Shown here: in pieces, positions 36,601 through 48,841 of the stretch
How positions within the stretch are numbered: position 1 is the stretch's first letter
Layout: each line of letters begins with the position of its first letter
NCBI GenBank assembly: GCA_021397835.1
Contig: JAJFZO010000863.1
Coordinates: forward strand, 992,001-1,056,000
DNA from: Moringa oleifera
Lineage: Eukaryota > Streptophyta > Magnoliopsida > Brassicales > Moringaceae
Reading direction: 5' to 3'
DNA length: 64,000 nucleotides
Program-made: the position numbers and the translations under genes
The notes under the pieces: model-generated
Seen by the model: only the letters and a program-made list of their open reading frames with translations
What the model was told of the DNA's origin: nothing
Databases searched by the model: none

Positions 36601-38153
36601 GTTAGACTAAATACCCAAATAATTGTGCCAAAGTCAATGATAAAATTATAGATTTAGCTCAAACCGCAAAGTTAGGGATTGTTAAGAATTGGTTTCATTA
36701 AGATGATGTGATTTTATGACATATTATAAGGTTGGTGTATTAAACATGAAGCTGCTTGTCCCAGAAAGAGACAACAGTCTTAAATCAGTATTGCTTTCTT
36801 TTCAAGAGTTTGGTTAACACTGCTAATTCACAGAAAGAGGGAGATTCAAGTTTAACCAAGAGAGTTTTATTACAGGATGTGAAATGGGTTTCCGTTAATT
36901 ATTGCCCATGATCCCTGGAAGTCATTGATGTCAGGATCTGGAGAAAAAGCGAGAAAATTGAGAGAACGAAACAACAGTTCCCTAGTCTATGTGGGCTCCT
37001 ATTGTAAAATTTGTGGTTTGAAAATGGTATACTGCTTTTGAAATTATCGAAGTAACTTTAACTTTTTTGAGGGATCAAATTTTTTTTCTAACTTTTAAGC
37101 AAAGGAAAGAAATTTTGAAAGTGTCTCCCAGTAGAATCTGATGTTAAAATTTGAATTTATATATTTTTCAATTTACTGTTTTGAAATTGCAGCTTTTCCT
37201 TCTTTCTCTCTCTTTTTATGGAGCTGGAAAAGCTGCATATACTGCCTAGAGAGAGAAGGTTAGACAAGTGAAGAGAAGATTAAAATCTGAATCTTGTCCT
37301 TAAAGAGTACCTTCTTTTGGAGAAAAAAGGCCGAAGTTGATGGAAGAAACTGTCAGTCGTTGTACTGAGAGGGTCCCTTTTACATGTCCATATGTATAGT
37401 TTTGCGTATTATTCTCAGATTGGGTGTGGGTGTGGGTGTGGGTGTGGATGCAAGTACTGAGATTCAGAGAACATATTTTCTGTCCTTTTGGTCTGTTGGG
37501 GAAATAATACAACGTATTTCAAAGACAATACCCTCCATTTCTTAATATTTGAATCCACCTAAAGAAACAATGATTTGCTGATGATTTGGTACATGAAACA
37601 GGCCCCAGTTTGTCTTGCGAGCTTAGGCTTAGTGTCACTGGTGGGCAGGGTTGGGGAAAGGCATTCTTCTGTTTCGATTGCCCCATTGGAAATCAAAAAG
37701 AGATAGGGACTCTCCTCTGTTTCCCTATTGCACGCAACACCCACGTAGTTTCTTTTTTCTCTTTTCTTAACATTTCTGTCCATCAATCTTGATTCCACAG
37801 ATTTCATGATTATTAGGGAGAAAATCTCACAAGCTTTGGTAACTAATTCAGGCATATAAAAATTAAAGAGGAAATGCTCTGTTCTGTCTCCATGCATGCA
37901 TGCGAAAGTTCTACTAGACCCCGTGTGTCCACCTTTGGTTCCAATTTCAGTAACCAGGACGGTTCCTGGTTGTTTTCATGCACAAATGATCAACTAAAGC
38001 TCTGGCAATTGAAGCTTCCACTATCATAAAGGAGCCGAGAGTTATTATGTTAACAGAAACTACATTGTAATGCAGCCATCAGGTTATCAGAAATTAAAAA
38101 AGGAAGTTAACAAATAAAAAGATATATATACCCTACAACTGTTCAAGAGGAAA
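33603..38153. other. Intergenic region between the dioxygenase-like and OVATE genes
   Basis: Open frames such as 35445-35636 and 35751-36188 lack recognisable domains, introns or homology and are not supported as genes. A C-rich to poly(A) stretch (AACCCAAAACCCAACCC then an A-run) lies at 35692-35727, and a (GGGTGT)n microsatellite at 37423-37447. No transposon ends were recognised. Confidence 0.45.
37423..37447 (+). repeat. (GGGTGT)n microsatellite
   Basis: Four consecutive GTGTGG-type hexamers are present. This is a simple sequence repeat without a coding context. Confidence 0.9.
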
Positions 38154-39326
38154 TTACTTCAACCGGAGGTCAGTCAAATCAAACCAGATTTGCTTGAATA
38201 CGTTGATGATGATGTCATGATATTCATCTGAATTCAGAGAAAGGTAACAGGCAAGCAGATCTTCTAAGTCCTTTGATGCCCTGATGTTGTTCTCCACGAT
38301 CATCTCCACCATCGACTCCCTGAAATCCCTCTTCGGATCAAAAGATGACTTCACAATCGCAAGACTGTCAGATAAGCTTCTTCTGGAGCTCATTGAGCTG
38401 GAGCTCGACGACACGCTTCTCCTTCCCTGAGCCTGAATCAGTCTTCTGCTCGCAATTCGAGGAGAATGGAGCCTTAGCCTCACACCAGGAGAATTAACAG
38501 AGGATTTCTTAACCGGATTGGTCTTGTGTTCTCTCACTGTAATTCTCTCTTCTTTGACGACCTTCACCGATAATGACCCGTGAGGGTTTGTTTCCTCGAA
38601 TCTCGCTGAACTTCTTCTGTATTTTATTGGCTCATTGCTCTCCTTCTGCTCCATCACATCCTTCACCATATCGTTGAATTTCTCTGGCTTGGTTATGATT
38701 GGACGGAGTTCAAGCTCGGGTATATTGTCAAACTCGTCCAACTTGCCGAAATTACTAGCAAAAGAATTCTTGTCAACATCCAGAACGATGTCATCGGGAT
38801 TCGATTGATTGACTCTGCAACTACATGTGCTTGACCAGGAGACCATGTTATCGAACGACTTGGGTACAAGCACGTGATCAGGCTTGAATTCCGGAGAGCT
38901 ATCAGAGGAGGAAGCTGAATAGTCCGGCGGTGAGGAATCAGACTTGGTCCAAAGCGTGGCGCGGCAGCTGCAGCTGGCGGAGACAGAGTTGCTGACAAGC
39001 TTCGGAGACGACCTGCTGGTTCTTCTGTTGCGCATCCTCTGTTTGGATGATTTTCTCGGTGGTTCGAGGAAATGGGCATTTCCAGGTTTGAGGTTTGCGG
39101 GAGAATTGTAGAATTTCTCGCTTGAAGCATTCCGATCCCTTGTATAGTAGTATGATTTTCTCGGGTGGGCCTGCTTCGGCTTAAGTTGCGTCGTTGATGT
39201 TGGTTGTCTCTTCTTCATGGAATCTGCGGTGGCAGAGTTTTGGTTTCGAGCTTTGCCCATTTCTTTGAGCTTGTAAAACCAGGCATTGGGCATCATATCT
39301 GATAATCTGAACCTGTAATTACCCAT
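38154..39326 (-). CDS. OVATE family protein (OFP), transcriptional repressor
   Basis: The gene is a single exon of 390 residues. The start is placed at the ATG at 39326 because the OFP N-terminus (MGNYRFRLSDMMPNAWFYKL) begins there; the open frame continues upstream, but that stretch shows no conservation. The middle is Ser/Arg/Lys-rich and disordered, with the CSCRATLW and CSCRVN motifs common in OFP1-type proteins. The C-terminal OVATE domain occupies about residues 333-384 (FRESMVEMIVENNI, LEDLLACYLSLNSDEYHDII, FKQIWFDL). OFPs act in the nucleus as repressors with KNOX/BELL homeodomain and TRM partners to shape organs. Intronless structure and length are usual for the OFP1/2/4 group. Codon use is ordinary. 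Confidence 0.95.
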   Translation of the reverse strand: MGNYRFRLSDMMPNAWFYKLKEMGKARNQNSATADSMKKRQPTSTTQLKPKQAHPRKSYYYTRDRNASSEKFYNSPANLKPGNAHFLEPPRKSSKQRMRNRRTSRSSPKLVSNSVSASCSCRATLWTKSDSSPPDYSASSSDSSPEFKPDHVLVPKSFDNMVSWSSTCSCRVNQSNPDDIVLDVDKNSFASNFGKLDEFDNIPELELRPIITKPEKFNDMVKDVMEQKESNEPIKYRRSSARFEETNPHGSLSVKVVKEERITVREHKTNPVKKSSVNSPGVRLRLHSPRIASRRLIQAQGRRSVSSSSSSMSSRRSLSDSLAIVKSSFDPKRDFRESMVEMIVENNIRASKDLEDLLACYLSLNSDEYHDIIINVFKQIWFDLTDLRLK

Positions 39327-41372
39327 CAAAGACGAACCCACCCCTACGACTCTCTGTCTCGTGTTTTCTCTCTCTAAATGGCTGTGACGGATGAAATGGT
39401 GAGGACCGCTCTTCTTATCACCCACTCTTCTATGGGACTTCTTTCGTGTGGAAAAATAAATAAATAGACAAGTGTTTGGCAACAAAGAAAAGAAGCTTGG
39501 GCCCCCCAAGGAGAGAAAAAGTTGGCATGATAAAGTAAAAGGAGTAGGGTCAGATGGTAAATCGGGTTTCCGGGAAAATGCCCCTGATGAGTGACGCCTA
39601 ATAATCACCTAAAACTAAACAGAAAATTGTTGGCTTATCATGATTACTTTTCGTTCATGTGCTAACAGCAGAGGATTCCTCTATTTAAATCTAAAATTAA
39701 GTTTGATCAACGCGCCCACCTTCCATGTTTGATGACGTGGCTTCACAGGTTGGGCCCAGTATAAAGGGCCCCAGTAAGGGCTTTCTTGGGTATTCACGTA
39801 ATGTCAAGTCCAGAGCAGCGAGGCAGGCTTTGGATGACAAGGCGTGCTGTTGTATGAAATGGAAATTGGAAATCCAAATACAATTTGTGGCACAAAATCA
39901 GAAGAAATCTTTATATAATAATAAGAGTGCTTTTTCAGTGGAAGCAACTTTAATTTCGGCTTTTAAAGAAATAGACGGTTTGGAAGAAAACGAAAAGGAA
40001 CGAAGGGACAGAATCGTAGACGAAAATTTTGGGTGTTGCAATGCTCCTTGGTACCCATCACCCGATGTGTCCAACGCATAAAATTCAGTGGCCCAGCAAT
40101 TTAGATTGCATTATCAACTCCATTCTCATATTAAGTGTATTACTCTGTCTGTTTCCCAGCTACTGTAAATGTGATTTCAGAAGGTTTTGGGTCCATTTTT
40201 AAAGCTCCTTTTATGAAAATAATTCCTACCCAACTTATCTAATGATGGTTTAACTAATGGGTTTTTCTTCTTTTAATTATAACGTTTTGGTTGGGGCAAG
40301 TTTGAGCTAATGGTTTTGTCCTAACTACTGAATTTGATTAGCTATGCTTCATTCACAAAATTTGTTATGCAAAATGGCAAAAGAGTCCATGAAGATCAAG
40401 GAGGACTCTGATGAGAGGAAGTCTGTCCTGTGATGGTTGATGCTCGTTCTATCTTTTATCATTAATCTAAGCCTAATCAAGTGGGTCATGCAAGAGATGC
40501 TAGGGATGAAAACCCTTAAAAGTTGAGTCCGGAGATTCCCATTTTGAGACTGATGTATGTGTCCAGATTTGCCAGGCAGGAAATTTCTCCAAGCTCCCAC
40601 TGTGTGCCATCAACGCCCAGACGACAAGACTTAGCGTATCTAATCAATTAGAGATGTACGTTTGTTAACAAGCACGTTAAAAAGCGTAGACATCGTAGTT
40701 AATGAAAGCAGTCAGACCGTGCAAATGCATCACTTCACTGTAAAAAAAGCCAAACGAGATATGAGGCTGCCGATGCATAAACACGACAGCAAAAACGTTC
40801 ATGCGGATCATTTCATCGCTAGCTACTGCAAAACGAAGTTGGATAAGGACATACTCCTAACCTAAGATGCCTTACAAGTTCACTTGTTGTGAAAAGGTGA
40901 CCCATCTCAGGCCCCCCCTTCCCGGCCCCTGATGGAACAGTGCCCGTGGCCGTGTAGTCTAGCCTGACGTGTCCATCTCCATTCCATCACGGGAGGGGAC
41001 CAACTTGAACTGTTTTTATGGTTTGTCTTCTCGTCCCTTGTTCCTATTATGACACAACACAGATACAGCCACGTCTAGTCTTTCGGCTGCTCTGAACGTT
41101 GCCGGATCCAGGGGTGCACATGGGCTTGCGATTAGATATGCATTTTCTCCTTTAGACTTATTAAGGTAGGCTCAGTCTAGCTCAGGCCCGCTTTCATTGG
41201 ATGGAGACAAATATTTTAAGGCCCCTGCCGACGACCTCAGTTACGAAGGCCAGATGATCCGTAAAGTTACACGTCGGAGCCCGCCCAATAATGCAACAAT
41301 AGCCTGAATTGGGCAGCCGTGGTAATGTAAACCGAGAATCTTGCTATTTGGGTGATGGGATTCAATTATAAT
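39327..41372. other. Upstream region of the OVATE gene
   Basis: The likely 5' leader and promoter of the OVATE gene occupy the left part (A/T-rich patch TATTTATTTATTTTTCC on the minus strand near 39460). A TGGGCCC motif lies near 39750. A C-rich patch occurs at about 40910-40930. The frame 39725-40081 has no recognisable domain. No gene is supported. Confidence 0.4.
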
Positions 41373-41816
41373 ATATTTGGCTTGTAAAATGAAATAAAAA
41401 ATAAATAAGATAAGTATTATTTAAAAATAAAAAATAAAAAATAAATATTATATATTTGATTTATTAAAATTAAATATAATATAAATTTATTTTTATGTGT
41501 TTGATTTATTAAAAAATAAGATACGAAAGTAATTAAAACAAGTTTAAAAGACTAATATATCTTTTAATAAGTTAATTATAATTTAATTAATATTTTTATA
41601 AAATTTTTATCAAAATAATATTAATTGATAAATATTTTACTATAATAAATTATTATAAGAATAATATTAACTAAATAATATGCTAATAATTATTTTTTAC
41701 TTTTAAATATTAATATTATAAAAATAAAGTTATTATTAATTAATATTTTAATAATATTATTATTATTTGCTCTTTTTTGTTTTTTTAAATTATTTAAAAA
41801 ATAAAAATAAAATTAT

Positions 41817-41853
<37 letters not shown>

Positions 41854-42058
41854 ATAGTAATTTAAAAATTTTATAAAAGATATGCTGAAATAATTATTTT
41901 GAGGATTTACTTCGGAATAGCAATTTTGAGTTTTTAAAAAATAAAAATTCATCAAAAAATTATAATTTCTTTTTTGATAAAAATGAACTTAATGCTGAAA
42001 AAATAATTCCATTTGGAATAAGGTAGGAAAAGAATTTGTATTTTCGCGAACTAAATAT
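41373..42058. mobile_element. Possible AT-rich MITE with imperfect inverted ends
   Basis: The left end (ATATTTGGCTTGTAAAATGAAAT) and the reverse complement of the right end (ATATTTAGTTCGCGAAAATACAAAT) resemble each other, as in common plant MITEs with GTTCGCGGAAT-like ends. The interior is over 80% A+T and contains (TA)n. A convincing target duplication was not found, so boundaries are uncertain. Confidence 0.35.
41824..41852. repeat. (TA)n microsatellite
   Basis: An uninterrupted AT dinucleotide run of about 14 units lies inside the AT-rich MITE-like region. Confidence 0.95.
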
Positions 42059-43899
42059 TTCATTAGTTTTAAGAAGCAACTACTGCGCAACGATAGAATA
42101 GATCAATTGACACTTGAGCTAACAACCAGAAGTAAAGAGATGACAGTGGATAAGTGGGTAAGAGTATGCCTATAACGTTGAGAAAACTCTAACCGTTAAT
42201 GACAATTCCTTCCGTCATTGCTATATGTGTAATGTGCATATCATGTGATTTTATGTAACAGTTCCCTTCTCTAGTATTTTTTTTTTTGTAAGTGGTCAAA
42301 AAGAGTTTTTCATTAGAGTATTCGGCTTGACTTTATCGGATTTGTGAAAGAGAACAAACTTTCGTCATTTAAATCAGTGTTTTGTTTTCACAAACTTACC
42401 TAATATCAAGTTAGGTCGTAATGTTTTTTTTTAATGTTTTAAAAGTTACGAATTGGTAAGGGCATTATCGTAGGTTTTGAACATTTATCTAAAAATTCTC
42501 CTATAAACATGGCCCATCAAGCAAAATGAGTGCAAAAAAAAAAAAAAGAAAAAGAAAAAGAAAAAAGAACACCAATAAAAAAAAATCAATACACAAAGTT
42601 ATATCGTTTGGGATACTTGTTGGAGTAATTAGAAGCAAGATAATTTTTTTAAAAAAACTTTTTGATAATTAGTGTTTATAAAAATATTTAAAATTATTAA
42701 TTTAATTATTTTTATTTTTTAATTAAAATAATCTTAAACCATCTTTAAACATTTTTAAAAATTTTTTCATATCTTTGAAGCTTTCTATGTTTGTTTATCA
42801 TGTATTTTAAATGTATTTATTGTCCAACTGATAGGTAATAATTGGAAGCACCACTCTATTTAACAACCTCATTCTTTAATATGCATATGTTCAAAACTTA
42901 TTCACTCATCCACTCTTCATTAATCTCAAAAGCCATTCTCGTCATGATACTTACTCTTACCATAAAACTCATTCTTTCTCATCATTGATTATCCACAATC
43001 AATTGTCACAGTTGATTCTTTTAGCCTATTATTGCCATCGACTTCAACCATTACCCATTTTAACCCTCGTCGATTCTCGTCATTGATTATAGCCACTACC
43101 TACTATTGTTGACATTCATAACTAGTTAGAAACCTTTGCGTCATTGAAGCACAAAATTGATTAGAAACTTTAGTGTTATAGATCATTTGTTATCGTGGAG
43201 TTGTCAGCAACCTTATCACCAAAAAACGCTAAAAAAAACTAGTTAAAAACCCTTGTTATTTATTGAATCCCACCCATTAATAACTAGTTAGAAACCCTTG
43301 TTAGTCACTAAGCCCTGCTCACAGAAGCCCAAAACTCAAACCTCACCCATAAAAGCTATTGTCATGGAGGCACAAGGTAGAGTTTTTATTGACTTATTGC
43401 TTGAGTTTAGTATGAGTTAGACATACAAATTAGGAAACTTAAAATTGTATGTTGTATATACTTTTTAAACATTTCATGGTTTATGTGTTGTTCCCTAATT
43501 TTGAACGGGTATGGCTTGGGTTATGCATCATGAGTTAATTGAATTGATAGCCAAAATCATCGTTTGAAAATGTAATTCACAATTGAGATGGTTATGGGTA
43601 AGGGATTGGTTTTTGGAAGTGTTGGTTAAAATGGGTATGAGTATTATCAAAATGGGTATGTATATACATACATTATATTAGGTGTTGATGATGATTGTAC
43701 ATATGATAGTGAGTTATTTTGATGCATGACATAGTGAATTGTTTATTGTCATAATGTTTATTAGATTTAACACGTTGAGTTAGTGTTTAATATAATGAGT
43801 TATAATGTTTGCATAGTAAGTTATTGATGTAGCATAGTAAGTAATTGATTCAGTAATGTATTATTTATATAATGTACTAAAGTAATGTAATGTTATTAA
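42059..43899. other. Spacer or 5' part of the DUF1985 element
   Basis: No coding domain is visible. The motif AACTAGTTAGAAACC recurs near 43121, 43231 (as ACTAGTTAAAAACC) and 43279, followed each time by short related tails. This is a small dispersed repeat that may belong to the 5' region of the neighbouring MULE-like element. Confidence 0.35.
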
Positions 43900-44117
43900 T
43901 TTAATGCAAATGGGAGAGTATATCCCATTCAGGATTATTATGTTTAGATCGATGACACAATCATAAATGATTATGATATTGATGCTTTAACGTTGTTGAA
44001 TCAAATTTTTGATAATTGGAAGAGTAGTGACATGTTGAGGAAGAGGTTCGAAATAGTTGTTTTGTCCACTTCCTTGTAATTGATCGAGATTGACAAATGT
44101 CAAGCCAAGTAATTCAT

Positions 44118-44434
44118 AATAAGTTGCTTCAAATGATTGATCATGATGGTCCAACCGAGAAGCTTAGATTTAGACTAGACTAATTCACTTGCATTTTCTT
44201 AAAGAATAAGTTTAGTTTAATCATGGGTCTATGTTTTGGAGTGGTACCTGATGTTAGCAGATTGAGGGATATCATAATATGTTGCTTTGGATGATTGGTC
44301 ATGATGGTCCAACCAAGGAACTTAGATTTAAACTAGGTCAAGTCACTTGCATTTTCTCAAAGAATGAGTTTAGCTTAATCACGAGTCTGTGCTTTGGAGC
44401 AGTATCTAATTTTAGCATATTGAGGGATATTCTA
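44118..44434 (+). repeat. 158-bp tandem duplication of the DUF1985 core
   Basis: The segment around TCATGATGGTCCAACC occurs at 44141 and again at 44299. It continues in parallel through TTGCATTTTCT, AAGAATRAGTTTAG, the LCFG codons and ATTGAGGGATAT. The two copies differ at about one base in seven, so the duplication is old. Confidence 0.85.
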
Positions 44435-46099
44435 TGCAGCATTCGCCAAAGATATTTCTCTGGTGTTGGAGCTTTGACAAAGAAGATGTTTATCCATAAT
44501 ATTGTTACATCTAATTTTGAGTCATAGATGACGGGTTAAAATTATATATATTCTTTTTACTTAACTGTTTCTTGTATGGTGTACAAAATATGATGGAGGT
44601 GCCAATATGATATTTTCACCTAGTAAAAGCCTTTAACTCCTTTGATTCCTTTTCATCGTGTACAATAATTTTTTCTCATATAGTAGATGCATTTAGAAGG
44701 GCCTTGAGGAATGTAAAAGTGAAACAAGGGTCCGTAAGGTACCATCTGTAAGATTCCACATGATCATTGCTAGTAAGTACTTTGCAACGCAATAGTTAGT
44801 GATAACTTGTTATTATAATTTGTTAGTGAATTGTTATGCTTGGTATAATTAGTTATCTTATTTAAGTAGTAAACTTTATATGAGATATAGTAACTTATGG
44901 TAGTAAACTGTTAATGTAGTAACTAACTTAGCTTGTTTAGGTAATGAAGTTCATATAATTGATAGTGACTTATATATAAGGATGATAATGAACCGTTAAT
45001 TAGTTTTATGACTTAGCTTGTTTAGGTAGTGAACTTCTTATCATTGATAATGACTTATATGTAAGGGTATTTACTTCTTAAGTTTATCAGTGGATACCTT
45101 AAACATAAATTTAGGTAGTCAATTTGAATAAAGGTTATACTTGTTTGTACTCAAGGTTTAACGAACCACGTACAAAAGAAGCTTAACTCTTAAAAATTCA
45201 ATCTTGAAATGTTAATTTCTTATTGTTCATACAAAATGAATTATATGTGAAACATATAGAAATATAATGCATGTATATTGACTTTATGAAGTATTAGCAT
45301 TTTAACTATTGATAATGTTTTCAAGATTTATGACCTTGAATTTATTCTAGAGCATTGAAGGCTTAGAAAGGATGGAATGCATTGGTTTTGTCGATAGAGA
45401 TTTAAAAAGCATCAAGACTGACACAATAAAGTAGATTTTTATTGAATCAATAAGATTTTTAAGTATATGTTATGGATTTTCAATAAATTGTATAATTTTA
45501 TATCGTTGAAATTTTAAATTATATTAAAGGAACGTTCTTAAATGGTTGGCCTTATCTATTTAAGAAAGGGGAACATAATACTTTAAGTCATTATCAAATT
45601 ATGTGTAAGGACGCGTGTTACTAAGATTTATATTTGGTTCTTAAATTTTGCTTTTGTTTTTTTTTTAATTCATATTTAATAGTTTTTATAAAATAATTCA
45701 CTTACATAGGATGTACAAGGCGGCGACCAAGTTGGAAAGGAAATAAATATCAATGTTTTGGCTACTGAATAGATTGTTTGGAGCAATTAATAGCTAACAA
45801 TGATCATCATCATAGTACTTAAGTTCAACTAATTACTAGGTGCGATGAGGTCCCAATCTCATAGTCACTCATCTTTTACATCCACCCATTCAAATAAAAA
45901 CATTTTCTTCTCTTTCGTTGCAATTAAGCCTAGTCATAGTGATTGGGTTAGTGAGATATGGCAAACTCATTAATATGAAAAATTTTAAATATTTGTTTGA
46001 TGTTGAATATAGTTATTTGACTTTTTTTTTTTTTTTTGTAGTAACACGTAGGAATTTCTTCATCATCTTCTGAAGATTTTAGAATGGATTTTGGAAGAT

Positions 46100-46480
46100 C
46101 TAGAGTAACGCCTCATGTAGATAATATGTTTAATGATGATATATTTGATTTTAATAGATCAGGCTATCCTGTTGTAGATGTTGCTGGGAAAGGCTCGAAG
46201 GTAATGCCTTATATGGATGACCTTAAGGAAAGAGTACTTGGGTGCCCCATGTAAATATAGGTGAGGAAGATTCTAGGGCAGCACCCAATGTTAAAAAAGT
46301 TATGGGTGGTTTTAAAGTGGTGCCTCATGTAGATGAAGTTGCAAAAGGTTTTGAGGTAACCATCCATATAGATGACTTTGAGGAAAGAGTACTTAAGGCA
46401 GCGCCTCATGTAGATATAGGTAGGGAAGATTATGAGGTAATGACCCCACGTTATAAAGGTTATGAGTGGTTTTGGGGTAA
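46100..46480 (+). repeat. Degenerate 155-bp coding-type repeats
   Basis: AGGAAAGAGTACTT followed by a (C)CTCATGTAGATATAGGT(G/A)(A/G)GGAAGAT-like segment occurs at 46226 and 46381. Shorter GTGCCTCATGTAGATGA-like echoes lie between and before. The peptide has the rhythm APHVDIGREDYE / VPHVDEVAKGFE, an internally repeated acidic linker. Confidence 0.75.
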
Positions 46481-47560
46481 AAGGCTATGTTGGTGATGTT
46501 GAAAGAACTTGACGATTTTGGTGCTGTTGCATCCCATCATAAAGTAGATGCAAAGGACAAGGTGTCTTCTACCATAATGCAGTTGGCATTACCCATAGCA
46601 AACTTGTACGTGCCATTAACAATTTAGTTGCCCTATGATATTAATGAAGCAAGCCTATTAATGTCAAGGATATGCTTCAAAGGTTGAGAAAGAGGGGACA
46701 GTAAGTGCATACCTCATATGTTGATCTCATGAAGAAAAAAAGACGGATCGTGAATGACTGTGAACCAGATCCTTTAATAGACATGCAATATATAATTTTT
46801 ATGACAACTTTAGATGTTAAGTGAGTATGTCTTGAAGTGCATTGTTATTCTTTTATTACATTGTTCATTAAATTATTATAAACAAATTATTGGTAACTTT
46901 ATTTATTTTACAATTAAGATGCAGGACTAGTAATCCAAGTTGGTTTTAAATTTATGAGACTATTGAAGGCACATCTAATTGTTTAGAGGACTTAACAAGA
47001 TTTATATCTAATATTAGATAATGATATTTTTTTTAACATTTATTAGTTTTCTTTAATATTCATAAGCATCTTTTAGAACATAGAAGCCTATCTGCAAGTT
47101 TTATATAGGAGGCAAACGATTTTCTCCCTTAATCATGCTACCAACATGATGATGTTAGTGGATCTATATTTATTTGTGAGTTTGTTGACTTATGAATGAG
47201 ATTTGTTGTCTGACAAAGTGACTTGATATACATGAATAGTAATGTATAGGTTATCAATACTTATTGGTCGCTGATTATGACTTAATAGTTTTCAAGGTGC
47301 TTAGTTACTTTATTATTCATGATTAATAATAATTTTTTTGTTAATAATAATTTATTACTAAACCATAGTGACTTAATAGGTTTCAAGGTACGTAGTGATA
47401 GTTTTCATAATTAGTAACTTATTTGAACCATTGTGACTTTACGATTTCCAATATGCTTAATAACATTTCTTATTATTACAAATATTCCTAAAAGGTGTAT
47501 ATGACTCATTTCATATAGCGGAGAACTCTCTTGATTCAACTAATGGCACAAATTTGGTTA

Positions 47561-48367
47561 GATATAATTGGGCTGAGCTGACAATTTTGGTAGACAGGAC
47601 TCATTCGATCGATTAAAAAGCTTGGCATTAGTTGATAAAGGTATATATCTAACCCTATATTTGCAACTCAGGTTACTAATAGAATGCATAATAATTATAT
47701 ATATTATTATATTTCCTCATGTTTTTATTAGTTATAAATGATTAAATCTTGAATTTTGACTACATTTTATATTTAATAGCGTAATTTAAGGAACTTAACT
47801 AAAATGGACTCAAATTCATTATTTAAAGATGAAAAGTTAGATTCTAAAAGATGTGAATGAACTAGAAGATATCTTTAGATAAGGCGTTGGCATAAATAAT
47901 AGCGTTGAAATTCAACTGAGCCATAAGTTTATCTTTTATTTAAAAAGTAGTTATAAAAATTTTATTTTTATCTTAATTTATCTTTAAGAGTCTTAGTTAA
48001 AATATGATATTATATTTAAGAATTATTATATAAAAAAAGGGATAGTTCGTTCAAAGAAACATCTAAAATTTATTTTTTACCTTCCTCTTTTTTTTTTTAG
48101 ATCTTTTTTTTATAGATTGCTAAACATCTCTTCCAATCAAAGGATAATCAAGAGTTTGATTTTTCAAGAATTGTGATATCTAATTGATTTTATTTGTTTT
48201 TTTTTTTTTTATCTTTTGTACTTATCGAAAATATTTTTTTGGTTAATTATAATAAAAAAGATATTTTTTTTAATCATTAAAATAATAGATTACTAATTAA
48301 AACTTTAAATCCGTAATTTTTTAAGTGTTATAATATAAGTAGTAAATAACGTAATTGATTGCAAAAT
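47561..48367. other. Junction between the MULE remnant and the Ty3 LTR
   Basis: AT-rich DNA with long T-runs and no coding content. It should contain the 5' edge of the retrotransposon LTR, but sequence similarity to the second LTR copy fades near 48368, so the true start cannot be fixed. Confidence 0.4.
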
Positions 48368-48794
48368 AGGTTTTTAATTTATGTTACGAAGATATATAGT
48401 TTAGTTTAATTAAACTTACGCATGTGTTTATTGGCTAGAATTGATAGTAGTTTTTTAATTCTTAATGCTGTTGGTAAATTAAATTCTAAGATTGTATTTA
48501 AAGTTATTTATTAACAAGAAAAATAATCAGAGATTGTACCAGCAACCATAACCAATTCAGTGAAGATTTAAAGATTTTCCTAAATTAAACTTAAAATTAT
48601 TCCTTTGATTGGATACTCTATCTCATTGATTTTTATTTTATTTTATTTACTTTTAATTCTTTAAATCACCTTTTCTTTTATTTTGTTTTGCGAAAAATAA
48701 ATCTAACCAATTTGCATGGAAACGACCTTACTCATCTCTACTACAATTTAATTTTTTAAGCAACAATTTAATTTATTGGTCTCGATAACCAACA
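48368..48794 (+). repeat. 5' LTR (partial boundary) of the Athila-like element
   Basis: This segment aligns in direct orientation with 63270-63767 over nearly its whole length (shared blocks TGTTTATTGGCTAGAATTG, AATTCTTAATGCTGTT, CAACCATAACCAATTCA, ATTATTCCTTTGA). It carries small deletions relative to that copy. It ends AACCAACA, five bases before the primer-binding site, as an LTR should. The upstream edge is set only by where similarity fades. Confidence 0.7.
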
Positions 48795-48799
48795 ATTTT

Positions 48800-48817
48800 T
48801 GGTGTTGTTGCCAAGGA
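48800..48817 (+). other. tRNA-Asp-type primer-binding site (mutated)
   Basis: TGGTGTTGTTGCCAAGGA matches the typical Athila/Tat primer site complementary to the tRNA-Asp 3' end at 12 of 18 positions. All six differences are C-to-T or G-to-A. It sits just inside the LTR and just before the gag start. Confidence 0.7.
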
Positions 48818-48841
48818 TTAGTTTTAATTAGATTTATTGTA

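Larger units (their letters stand above)
43900..47560 (+). pseudogene. Decayed DUF1985-type (Ulp1-associated) MULE gene
   Basis: The best piece, 44279-44527, reads FKLGQVTCIFSKNEFSLITS followed by LCFG, the pattern of DUF1985 domains carried by plant KI/Kaonashi-type MULEs that capture Ulp1-like proteases. Upstream peptides (RKRFEIVVLSTSL) fit the region preceding DUF1985. Downstream, 44690-44760 gives DAFRRALRNVKVKQGS, then acidic repeat peptides (46080-46500), then KKKRRIVNDCEPDPL (46733-46780). Stops and frame changes occur throughout, and no Ulp1 catalytic triad could be read. It is a non-functional remnant. Confidence 0.55.

Noticed and set aside
38693..39130. 145-codon open frame on the same strand as the OVATE gene
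   Set aside because: It is an alternative frame inside the well-supported OFP coding exon and has no recognisable domain.
39725..40081. 118-codon frame upstream of the OVATE gene
   Set aside because: No domain, no conserved motif, unremarkable codon pattern; likely chance.
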